A DNA stretch of 8,674 nucleotides from Nanobdellota archaeon (GTDB taxonomy: Archaea > Nanobdellota > Nanobdellia > Woesearchaeales > JAGLGH01), in NCBI GenBank assembly GCA_023144115.1, contig JAGLGH010000187.1, positions 1-8,674 of the forward strand, in the 5' to 3' direction. The position numbers were made by a program, and so were the translations under genes. Shown one piece after another: positions 1 to 5,869 of this stretch. The stretch's first letter is position 1; each line of letters begins with the position of its first letter. The notes beneath the pieces were generated by a model. That model was not told the origin of the DNA, did not search any database, and worked only from the letters and a program-made list of their open reading frames with translations.

Positions 1-161
1 CAAAAAGATATCATGCAGATCTTGCAAAAAACAGAGGTTTAGAACCTGAATCAGTACTTGAAGCGGTTAAATTAATACCTACTGCAGAGGCAGTAAGGAC
101 ATTGCAAGCAGCCACAAGAGAATATAAGACCAGAGAATTGAATCGGATTTATGGCAGGTGA
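1..161 (+). CDS. C-terminal tail of an unrecognised protein (5' end outside window)
   Basis: Reading from base 3, 52 sense codons run without a stop to TGA at 159-161; the other two forward frames close within about 50 bases. The peptide is charged and probably helical, with an AVKLIPTAEAVRTLQAATRE stretch and the end RELNRIYGR. I do not recognise the family and no motif allows a function. It is followed directly by a run of seven T (165-171) that could end the transcript, and it converges with the ATPase gene whose stop is at 205. Because the beginning is missing, the start, total length and partners are unknown. That it is coding is moderately likely from the open frame and its amino-acid composition. 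Confidence 0.55.
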   Translation, partial: KRYHADLAKNRGLEPESVLEAVKLIPTAEAVRTLQAATREYKTRELNRIYGR

Positions 162-164
162 ATC

Positions 165-171
165 TTTTTTT
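165..171 (+). terminator. T-run terminator after the left-edge gene
   Basis: Seven consecutive T begin four bases after the TGA of the left-edge reading frame, with a second TTTTT run near 190-195. Archaeal RNA polymerase can terminate on such T-runs without a hairpin. Position between two convergent genes supports the call, but the whole region is AT-rich, so this is an inference. Confidence 0.35.
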
Positions 172-204
172 AAAATAGTCTTAGTTAATATTTTTCAACT
201 AAAA

Positions 205-1566
205 TTAAGTAATTAATTTATTCTCTTCAAGCAGGAACAGGCATATAGGAATCATATTTTTGCCCCACTTGTCTTTTGTTAAGACTCTAAAATCATCAAA
301 ATATTTCTCAGCCTTAAAATGTTTATCTCTGGTCCTGTTTGTCCACTTGATCTCTAATGCCCTCAAGCCTTTTTTGATAACAAAATCAATCTCAACAGTT
401 TTTGTCTTGTTGAACCAGTAAAAAACATTATCTTTATAATCAAAATTATTCAGCTTTGTTTCATGCTCCATCTTTTTGACAATATCATTAAGAACAATCA
501 TCTCAATTATCTTGCTCTTGAAATCAGGAAGCCTCAGTTTGTCACTGAAATGCTCAAAGTTCTTCTCCTCCCCATAACACCATTTCCAGACAGAATAAAA
601 TATAAAAGGATCACTAAAATAGATTTTCTTAGATTTAGGATAATCTGGTATATTCTTGTTATAATCCATCTTATTAACGTAATTTACGGCAAATATATCT
701 TCAAATAGTGAGATATAGCTTTGTACAGTGGAATGAGAATCAATGTCTGTTCCTTTCGACAAGCCGCCCCAGTTAACTTCACTAGAGAATGTTTCAATAA
801 TTCTCTTAAATATCTGTTTTGAATATTTTTCACTTTTATTCCATTTTTCCAGGTCGCCGATAATCCAATTCTTATAAGTTTCGTAAAATGTTTCATCTAT
901 GTATGAATTCTTATTGAAGTAATCAATAACCATTGGAAAACCGCCAGTCATCAAATAAATATCAAGTTCTTTATTTAACTCTTTTATATACAGCTTTTTG
1001 TTCTTTTTATCTGCTAAATCAGAGCCTCTTGCTCTAAGAAATTCTGCAAAAGATAGAGGAAGTAATTTAAAATGCCTTTTTCCCAATCCTATTCTTCCTG
1101 GCAGCTTTTCAATGGATTTCTTTATGTCTATTGAAAATGATCCAGTAACTACAACAGCGCAATTTTCCAGCTCACCTGAATCATAAAGGTGCTTTATTGC
1201 TTTCTGCCAATCTGTAATATAAGAAACCTCATCAAGGAATATATATTTTTTGCCATTATTTTCAAACAACTCAAAATAATTTCTTATTATGTTCATAATA
1301 TCCATATAGTTGTTCAATATATCACAATTAAAATACATAATATTTTTTTCATCTGTTTTTTTAAGCAAGGATTTTATAGTCAGTTTTATCCATGTTGTCT
1401 TGCCTACCTGCCTTGGACCCCTGAGACTATACAAACCCTGGTTAAAATCTGGAATGATGACCGGATACCAGCTAAGTGTGCTTTCTTTAACTTTCTTAAT
1501 ATGGAAATCATATTCAATCTCTTTTTTGTCTTTCCACCAGGGATTTGCTCTTATTAATTCATCCAT
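205..1566 (-). CDS. AAA+ ATPase of the AAA_14/DUF4143 type with a C-terminal nuclease-like domain
   Basis: The 453-residue protein opens with the archaeal-style ANPWW segment, then Walker A GPRQVGKTT (residues 50-58), Walker B YIFLDE (108-113, acidic pair D112/E113) and a sensor-like TGS (141-143). A winged-helix-type middle follows, with YLMTGGFP near 204-211, which is characteristic of this family. The C-terminal part has the spacing of a PD-(D/E)xK fold: VEIDFVI (D394) and ALEIKW (E405, K407). There is no signal peptide or membrane segment, so it should be cytoplasmic. These proteins are very abundant in archaeal genomes, often as multiple copies; proposed roles include mobile-element or defence-linked DNA transactions, but none is well established. 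The start fits a leaderless transcript: a TATA box lies about 27 bases before the ATG. It is a single-gene unit, convergent with the left-edge gene. Confidence 0.93.
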   Translation of the reverse strand: MDELIRANPWWKDKKEIEYDFHIKKVKESTLSWYPVIIPDFNQGLYSLRGPRQVGKTTWIKLTIKSLLKKTDEKNIMYFNCDILNNYMDIMNIIRNYFELFENNGKKYIFLDEVSYITDWQKAIKHLYDSGELENCAVVVTGSFSIDIKKSIEKLPGRIGLGKRHFKLLPLSFAEFLRARGSDLADKKNKKLYIKELNKELDIYLMTGGFPMVIDYFNKNSYIDETFYETYKNWIIGDLEKWNKSEKYSKQIFKRIIETFSSEVNWGGLSKGTDIDSHSTVQSYISLFEDIFAVNYVNKMDYNKNIPDYPKSKKIYFSDPFIFYSVWKWCYGEEKNFEHFSDKLRLPDFKSKIIEMIVLNDIVKKMEHETKLNNFDYKDNVFYWFNKTKTVEIDFVIKKGLRALEIKWTNRTRDKHFKAEKYFDDFRVLTKDKWGKNMIPICLFLLEENKLIT

Positions 1567-1588
1567 ATTAGCTATAAATAAAGCTTTG

Positions 1589-1596
1589 TTTATAAA
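1589..1596 (-). promoter_or_regulatory. TATA box of the AAA_14/DUF4143 ATPase gene
   Basis: TTTATAAA on the minus strand is centred about 27 bases before the ATG whose A is at 1566. That is the usual archaeal TATA-to-initiation distance, so transcription would begin at or next to the start codon. There is no purine-rich ribosome-binding site in the gap, consistent with leaderless translation. Confidence 0.6.
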
Positions 1597-1601
1597 GTTT
1601 T

Positions 1602-1659
1602 GGTTTTTTTGCCAATACTAATGGCAGTTTATAGGTTTTTTTGCCAATCTCTCTGGCAG
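1602..1659 (-). repeat. Two 26-bp direct repeats, each with a TGCCA/TGGCA palindrome, upstream of the ATPase promoter
   Basis: Copies at 1602-1627 and 1634-1659 share GGTTTTTTTGCCAAT at one end and TGGCAG at the other and differ only in a 5-base centre (ACTAA against CTCTC), giving 21 of 26 matches. Each holds the perfect inverted repeat TGCCA-N7-TGGCA. The period is 32 bp, about three helical turns, so both sites would face the same side of the DNA. On the minus strand the first unit is followed at once by TATAAA (1628-1633), and the second by the gene's main TATA box after seven bases. This looks like a duplicated operator-promoter module; no binding protein can be named. Confidence 0.6.
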
Positions 1660-1742
1660 AATTGAAGTTTGTAATAAACATTCGTAGCTTTTTCTTTTCA
1701 CCTGAAGAGATTTATTCCCAGATATTTCCTAATTTAATAACT

Positions 1743-1752
1743 TTTATAAATA
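1743..1752 (+). promoter_or_regulatory. TATA box of the sugar-phosphate transferase gene
   Basis: TTTATAAATA lies about 51 bases before the ATG at 1798. With usual archaeal spacing, transcription would start near 1773, leaving a short leader of about 25 bases. The predicted start coincides with ATG-GAG-TAA (1773-1781), a two-codon reading frame, and with a small GGAG/CTCC stem (1775-1786). No ribosome-binding site is placed correctly before 1798. Confidence 0.5.
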
Positions 1753-1797
1753 GATAGGTATTAATCCCTGTTATGGAGTAATCTCCTGCTGAAAAAA

Positions 1798-3144
1798 ATG
1801 GTAAACCTATTGTCAAACAAAAAGCCGTATTATTTCCTGTCACTTTATCTTTCAGATGTATCTATGTACTTATTGGCATTGATTATTTCATTTCTTGTTT
1901 TTACAGACAGCCATTTAACAATCCTGCATGAGGGCCAAATGCACATAAGGCTTGCTCTGATAATGATGTTCTTATTGATTATTAACTATACGCATCATGG
2001 ATTATATGATGATAAAAGAAACACATTTAATGATAATGATTTTATGGCAATCATTTATAGTGTAACAACTGTCTTTTTTATATCTTTTATCATAATAATA
2101 GCATTTGATATATTCAATTCAGTTCCAGCTAAATTCTTTTTATTGAGTTATCTATTATTAATAATACTTACAGCAGGAGCGCGCATTATGCTCTCAAAAA
2201 TAGTGATTTATGCAAGAAATAAAGGTGTTGACATCAAAAATTTTATTCTGTTTGGAAATGATACTTTTGATCTTGTCAGTAAGATTGATGAGAATAAGGC
2301 ATTGGGATACAAACTGGTTAAAAAGACCAATTCAATCAGTGAACTGGAATCCTCTTTAAACCAGGCTGACATCGTGTTCATATCCAGGGACAATATTAAT
2401 AGTGCAATGATGAGCTTAATTCTTAAAAATAATCATATCACCTGGAAGATTATTCCAGGCATATTTAATCTTGTGATTGAAGATATTAATTTTGACGAAT
2501 TCAGGGACTGCCCTGTTATGAATATCAGTTCTGGCAATGCAGCGCAGGATTACCTGAAAAAAAAGCGCATAATAGATATCATACTTTCTTCATTGGCTCT
2601 TGTAGTGCTTTCCCCGTTATTCTTAGTAGTTGCTATAATAATGAAGACTACAATGCCTGGCCCTTTGTTCTTTAAGCACAAGCGCATTGGGAAGGACATG
2701 AAAGAGTTTACAATATATAAGTTCAGGTCAATGATTATAGGAGCAGATGATAAGAAAAAACAGATGCTTGACCAGAATGAAGTCAAGGGTCTTTTTAAGA
2801 TAAAGGATGATCCGCGAATAACCAAGTTTGGAAAAATTCTGAGAAAAACATGCATTGATGAGCTGGCTCAGATTATCAATATATTTAAAGGAGATATGTC
2901 TATTGTAGGGCCAAGACCCCATTTAAAGGATGAGCTGCCTAGTTTCAGCGACTGGAGAATGATGAGATTTAATATAAAGCCAGGTCTGACAGGCATATGG
3001 CAGATTTCAGGCAGGCATCAGTTAAACTTTGACAAGGCGGTTCTGTATGATCTTTATTATATCAAGCACATGTCGTTTTTTCTGGATGTGAAGATAATAT
3101 TGAAGACAATTCCTGCGATTATATTCTCTGGCGGAAGATGGTAA
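1798..3144 (+). CDS. Polyprenyl-phosphate sugar-phosphate transferase (bacterial sugar transferase family, WbaP/ExoY-like)
   Basis: This membrane enzyme would transfer a sugar phosphate from a nucleotide sugar to a polyprenyl phosphate, starting a lipid-linked glycan. In 448 residues, the first ~130 hold about four hydrophobic helices, followed by a Rossmann-like CoA-binding-type segment (FILFGNDTFD, near 149-158). The catalytic domain begins at RIIDI (257-261). It has the helix-break-helix membrane insert with S272-P273, then PGP (287-289), YKFRSM (307-312), DPRITKFG, the catalytic Asp-Glu pair D354-E355 in IDELAQ, and GDMSIVGPRP (365-374). All family signatures are intact and the length is close to normal for the large, five-helix class. 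Sugar specificity cannot be read. No glycosyltransferase or flippase gene is adjacent. A five-T run lies 11 bases after the stop, between it and the convergent downstream gene. Confidence 0.93.
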   Translation: MVNLLSNKKPYYFLSLYLSDVSMYLLALIISFLVFTDSHLTILHEGQMHIRLALIMMFLLIINYTHHGLYDDKRNTFNDNDFMAIIYSVTTVFFISFIIIIAFDIFNSVPAKFFLLSYLLLIILTAGARIMLSKIVIYARNKGVDIKNFILFGNDTFDLVSKIDENKALGYKLVKKTNSISELESSLNQADIVFISRDNINSAMMSLILKNNHITWKIIPGIFNLVIEDINFDEFRDCPVMNISSGNAAQDYLKKKRIIDIILSSLALVVLSPLFLVVAIIMKTTMPGPLFFKHKRIGKDMKEFTIYKFRSMIIGADDKKKQMLDQNEVKGLFKIKDDPRITKFGKILRKTCIDELAQIINIFKGDMSIVGPRPHLKDELPSFSDWRMMRFNIKPGLTGIWQISGRHQLNFDKAVLYDLYYIKHMSFFLDVKIILKTIPAIIFSGGRW

Positions 3145-3162
3145 CATAATTTGCTTTTTGTT

Positions 3163-3792
3163 TCACTTTAATCTTAAAAAACATCCATGATTATATCTTT
3201 TTATCATATCAGAAAATTCCATTTTTATAATTCTTCTATCGTGTCTATCTTCTGAAATATGATACAGTGTTTGTGTAAATGCTGCAGAAAGAAGAAGTGT
3301 GCTAACATCAATTTGATCCTGATTATTTTTATCTAGTAATATTTTTTCACCTTTGGAAACATAAATCCTACTGTTATCTATAGCAAATTCAAGTGAATTG
3401 GGAGTTTCTTTTGCGAGGTTCTTTTTGGGTGTGTAGATATCTTCCCCTAAATCCTTAACACAGTATATTCCTTCTGGCATAAAACCTTTAATAATGCCCA
3501 AACTTAGCGCAGGATCAACAATGTAGGGTCCTTCTGAGATAATATGACGCTCAAGCACTGCAATATATCCTCTGTCAAATTCCTGAAATGTCATAAAGTT
3601 ATCTATAACTAATAGACTAGAGGAGAATTGGAATTGTGACTTTGTTTTTTCGCCTTCACCTATTAATAATGCAGTTTCACACAGCTCTCCTTTTGGAGCA
3701 GGTTTTTGAGGAATTTCAATAAGATTCCTTTTTGGGTCATAAGTAATTGGTCTTAATGTTCCAAGTGAGGTATCATTAGTATTGTATATCAT
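3163..3792 (-). CDS. Unrecognised soluble protein, divergent from the redox operon
   Basis: A 209-residue protein that I cannot assign to a family. It has no signal peptide, membrane segment or P-loop, and it looks like a mixed alpha/beta globular cytoplasmic protein. Visible features are a proline-rich stretch near 27-35 (IPQKPAPKG), three separated cysteines (38, 111, 204), a GYIAVLERHIISEGPYIVD segment near 75-93, and a charged EDRHDRR patch near 181-187 followed by a predicted helix and the end HGCFLRLK. Coding status is supported by length, by composition, and by a TATA box (3815-3822) at the leaderless distance from its ATG. It shares a 144-base upstream region with the UPF0251 operon and could be co-regulated with it, but that is inference. 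Its 3' end is only 18 bases from the stop of the convergent transferase gene. Confidence 0.8.
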   Translation of the reverse strand: MIYNTNDTSLGTLRPITYDPKRNLIEIPQKPAPKGELCETALLIGEGEKTKSQFQFSSSLLVIDNFMTFQEFDRGYIAVLERHIISEGPYIVDPALSLGIIKGFMPEGIYCVKDLGEDIYTPKKNLAKETPNSLEFAIDNSRIYVSKGEKILLDKNNQDQIDVSTLLLSAAFTQTLYHISEDRHDRRIIKMEFSDMIKRYNHGCFLRLK

Positions 3793-3814
3793 TGATGATA
3801 GGATTCTGTTGAAG

Positions 3815-3822
3815 TATTTAAA
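3815..3822 (-). promoter_or_regulatory. TATA box of the divergent 209-residue protein gene
   Basis: TTTAAATA on the minus strand lies about 26 bases before the ATG whose A is at 3792. The spacing matches two other genes in the window and predicts a leaderless mRNA. No Shine-Dalgarno sequence precedes the start. Confidence 0.55.
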
Positions 3823-3835
3823 TTTTCTTATCTGT

Positions 3836-3890
3836 TATTCTCCTCAAGGGGTTACAGAGAATATGTTATCTACTAATCTTCTCCTTCAAG
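3836..3890. repeat. Inverted and direct repeats in the divergent intergenic region
   Basis: TATTCTC (3836-3842) is the exact reverse complement of GAGAATA (3857-3863), with a 14-base spacer. Overlapping it, TTCTCCTCAAG (3838-3848) recurs as TTCTCCTTCAAG (3879-3890), differing by one inserted T and about 41 bases apart, roughly four helical turns. They sit between the two divergent TATA boxes, where operators would be expected. No RNA gene is visible in this 144-base gap. Chance occurrence in AT-rich DNA is possible. Confidence 0.35.
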
Positions 3891-3906
3891 ATTTGCAGCA
3901 GAAAGA

Positions 3907-3914
3907 TTTATATA
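3907..3914 (+). promoter_or_regulatory. TATA box of the UPF0251/NifX/MinD operon
   Basis: TTTATATA is centred 27 bases before the ATG at 3937, preceded by a purine-rich stretch (GCAGCAGAAAGA) in the position of a TFB recognition element. The predicted initiation point falls on or beside the start codon, so the first gene should be translated from a leaderless mRNA. This is the only clear promoter for the five downstream genes. Confidence 0.65.
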
Positions 3915-3920
3915 GTATTA

Positions 3921-3934
3921 TGCATTATTATGCA
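3921..3934 (+). promoter_or_regulatory. Candidate operator between TATA box and start codon of the operon
   Basis: TGCAT-TATT-ATGCA is a perfect inverted repeat, embedded in a direct repeat of TATTATGCA (3916-3924 and 3926-3934). It occupies the stretch between the TATA box and initiation site, where a bound protein would block the polymerase. The first gene encodes a helix-turn-helix protein, so autorepression is plausible but not shown. Confidence 0.45.
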
Positions 3935-3936
3935 AA

Positions 3937-4245
3937 ATGGTAAGGCCAAAGAAGATAAAAACTGTGAATTTTGAGCCAGATGTGATATATTTTAAGCCAA
4001 GAGCTGTTCCGTTGAGTCAGCTTTCTGAAGTTGAACTGACAATTGAGGAACTTGAAACATTGAGGCTAAGCGATATTAAGAAACTTAGTCAGGAAGATGC
4101 AGCTTTAAGGATGCATATCCACCAGTCAACCTTCCAGAGAACATTAGCAAAAGCAAGAGGAAAAATAACAGATGCTCTTGTAAATGGAAAAGCTATAAAG
4201 ATTCAGGGAGGCAATTATAAAATGCGAGGAGGCAAAATAAAATGA
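3937..4245 (+). CDS. UPF0251 (DUF134) family DNA-binding protein, probable operon regulator
   Basis: The 102-residue protein matches the UPF0251 pattern along its length. It starts with MVRPKK, continues with PDVIYFKPRAVPL (14-26) and LTIEELETLRLSD (34-46), and then has a sigma-70-region-4-like helix-turn-helix, LSQEDAALRMHIHQSTFQRTL (about 50-70). It ends with ARGKITDALVNGKAIKIQGG (73-92). Proteins of this family commonly sit beside NifX-like and ferredoxin-MinD genes, and are presumed regulators. No metal-binding cysteines are present in this copy, so any signal it senses is not evident. The start is fixed by the TATA box 27 bases upstream. Its stop overlaps the next start (ATGA), so regulator and cofactor protein are probably made together. 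Confidence 0.9.
   Translation: MVRPKKIKTVNFEPDVIYFKPRAVPLSQLSEVELTIEELETLRLSDIKKLSQEDAALRMHIHQSTFQRTLAKARGKITDALVNGKAIKIQGGNYKMRGGKIK
4227..4232 (+). promoter_or_regulatory. Strong ribosome-binding site for the tandem NifX-domain gene
   Basis: AGGAGG lies nine bases before the ATG at 4242, inside the end of the UPF0251 gene. It is the only full Shine-Dalgarno sequence before a start in this window, and it fixes this start. About 21 bases upstream there is a near copy of the whole initiation site (GGAGGCAATTATAAAATG), whose ATG at 4222 is out of frame with the real gene. Confidence 0.7.
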
Positions 4246-4976
4246 GAATCGTAATCAGTTCAGATGGAGATACAATAGAAAATAATGTAGATATGAGATT
4301 TGGCAGATGCAGATATTTTTTGATAGTTGATATTGAAGATGGTGAAATCATTGATGTCAAATCTGTTGAGAATGAAGGAGCTGTAATGGGGCATGGCGCA
4401 GGAATAAAAGCTGCGCAGCAGGCAGGCAACCTGAATCCAGATAAGATAATTACAGGAAATCTTGGACCTAATGCCTTTAATGTGCTAAGCCAGCTTAATA
4501 TTTCTGCATATATGGGCAGTGGTATAGTCAAAGATTCAATCCAGAAACTGCTTGAGGGAAAGCTTGAAAGGATATCGCAGAATGATAGTAATCCAGGACA
4601 GGAAGTGAGGGAAGAGAATACTGAAAAAGATGATAAAATCGTATTTATGCCTCTGCTTAATGATAATGGCGAGGATTCAGAGATTGCCGGGCACTTTGGT
4701 CATGCTCCTTTTTTTGGACTGTATAATATAAAAGAGGGAAAATTAACAGTTGTGGAAAATAAATTAGACCACTCTGATCCAGATAAATCCCCAGTAGATC
4801 AGATATCAGAAACTTTTAATCCTGTTGTTGTATTTGCAAAAGGGATTGGCAGCAGGGCAATAATGCTATTTAAGGAGAAAGGGATTTGCCTTAAGACTGG
4901 AGATTATGGAACTGTAAAAGAGGTAATGCAAAATCTTGATAAGCTAGAGGATGTAACTGAAAGCTGCGGACATTAG
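4242..4976 (+). CDS. Protein with two fused NifX/FeMo-cofactor-biosynthesis-type domains
   Basis: In 244 residues there are two copies of the dinitrogenase iron-molybdenum cofactor biosynthesis fold (PF02579 type). Copy one (about 1-110) has MRIVISSDGD, RFGRCRYFLIVD (19-30), HGAG (51-54) and IITGNLGPNAFNVL (69-82). Copy two (about 132-235) has IAGHFGHAPFF (148-158) and VVVFAKGIGSRAI (195-207). A charged, probably flexible linker (112-131) joins them, and the chain ends in SCGH, a possible metal ligand pair. Family members bind or carry iron-sulfur or FeMo-type clusters; most are single-domain, about 110-130 residues. There is no nitrogenase gene here, so the cargo is more likely a general Fe-S cluster or another metallocofactor. 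It overlaps the regulator gene by ATGA and precedes two ferredoxin-bearing ATPases, the usual setting of these proteins. Confidence 0.88.
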   Translation: MRIVISSDGDTIENNVDMRFGRCRYFLIVDIEDGEIIDVKSVENEGAVMGHGAGIKAAQQAGNLNPDKIITGNLGPNAFNVLSQLNISAYMGSGIVKDSIQKLLEGKLERISQNDSNPGQEVREENTEKDDKIVFMPLLNDNGEDSEIAGHFGHAPFFGLYNIKEGKLTVVENKLDHSDPDKSPVDQISETFNPVVVFAKGIGSRAIMLFKEKGICLKTGDYGTVKEVMQNLDKLEDVTESCGH

Positions 4977-4987
4977 ATTCTTTATAA

Positions 4988-5869
4988 ATGATGATGAAGA
5001 TAGGCATAACAGGAGGAAAAGGCGGAACAGGCAAATCAACAGTAGCTGTTGCATTAGCAGTTGAACTTGGAAAAAAATATAATGTCCTGCTTGTTGATAT
5101 GGATGCTGACTGTCCAAATGACCATCTTCTTCTTGATGTCAAAAGAAAGCTTATGCATAATGTAGAGCAAAGGATTCCTATGTGGGATATGGATAAATGC
5201 ATCAAATGCGGAGCATGCGGACCTGTCTGCAAAACAAATGCAATTGTATCGATAAAAAAGTCTAATCCTATATTTGTAGATTCACAGTGCAATGGCTGCG
5301 GAGCATGTGTGATAAAGTGTCCTGTCAAAGCGATTGGCTGGGACAAGAAAGATATTGGATATATCTATTCAGGAAATAATTATGGCATTGATTTGCTTTC
5401 AGGTGAATTAAAGATCAATGAACCTCTTTCTGAGGTTGTCATCAATAGCATGAAGAAAATAGTAGAAGGTAAAAATGAGGATTATGACTTTATTATCTAT
5501 GATACTGCTGCAGGAACGCATTGTGATGTAATTTCAGCGCTTGAGGATTGTGATCTTGCTTTTGCAGTTACAGAACCTACTCCTTTAGGAGCTCATGATC
5601 TTGGGCTGATATTGCAGCTATTGAAGATATTGAATAAAGAATCATCTATTGTGCTGAACATGGCAGATATTGGTGATAAAAGATTGGTTGAGGATATTGC
5701 CAAAGATTATCAAGTTGAGATTGTCGCAAGGATTCCTTATTCAAAAGAGATTATTGAAGATTATTCAAGAGGAGTGCCTATAAGGGAAAAGAATATATCT
5801 TATCTTGCAGATATGGTTAGTAAAAAGTCAGATGTAACTGAGCACAAGCCTCTTCAAAATAAAAAATGA
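4988..5869 (+). CDS. MinD/Mrp-type ATPase with inserted two-cluster ferredoxin domain (first copy)
   Basis: This 293-residue cytoplasmic P-loop ATPase has the deviant Walker A of the MinD/Mrp/NifH class, GGKGGTGKST (9-18, signature lysine K11). It also has DMDAD shortly after, and a Walker B-type region IIYDTAAGTHCD (D172, C179). Between them is a ferredoxin insert with two 4Fe-4S motifs: C71-x2-C74-x2-C77-x3-C81 and C101-x2-C104-x2-C107-x3-C111-P. These ATPases are thought to assemble or deliver clusters, or couple ATP use to electron transfer; the exact job is not established. Three ATG codons in a row (4988, 4991, 4994) begin the gene; the third gives the most typical MKIGITGGKGG start. 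No ribosome-binding site is seen, and an 11-base gap follows the NifX gene. It ends in an ATGA overlap with its paralogue. Confidence 0.92.
   Translation: MMMKIGITGGKGGTGKSTVAVALAVELGKKYNVLLVDMDADCPNDHLLLDVKRKLMHNVEQRIPMWDMDKCIKCGACGPVCKTNAIVSIKKSNPIFVDSQCNGCGACVIKCPVKAIGWDKKDIGYIYSGNNYGIDLLSGELKINEPLSEVVINSMKKIVEGKNEDYDFIIYDTAAGTHCDVISALEDCDLAFAVTEPTPLGAHDLGLILQLLKILNKESSIVLNMADIGDKRLVEDIAKDYQVEIVARIPYSKEIIEDYSRGVPIREKNISYLADMVSKKSDVTEHKPLQNKK

Noticed and set aside
463..1621. Plus-strand frames opposite the AAA ATPase
   Set aside because: They are antisense to a full-length gene with intact Walker and nuclease-like motifs, overlap each other, and have no promoter or recognisable protein pattern.
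1602..1659. Possible minimal CRISPR array from the 32-bp periodic repeats
   Set aside because: There are only two units, the intervening sequence is six bases, and the variable part is inside the palindrome; there are no cas genes. A promoter or operator duplication explains it better.
4981..4988. Internal promoter (TTTATAAA) before the first ferredoxin-ATPase
   Set aside because: With normal spacing it would start transcription near 5008, inside the gene and past all candidate start codons. The tight operon spacing explains expression better.
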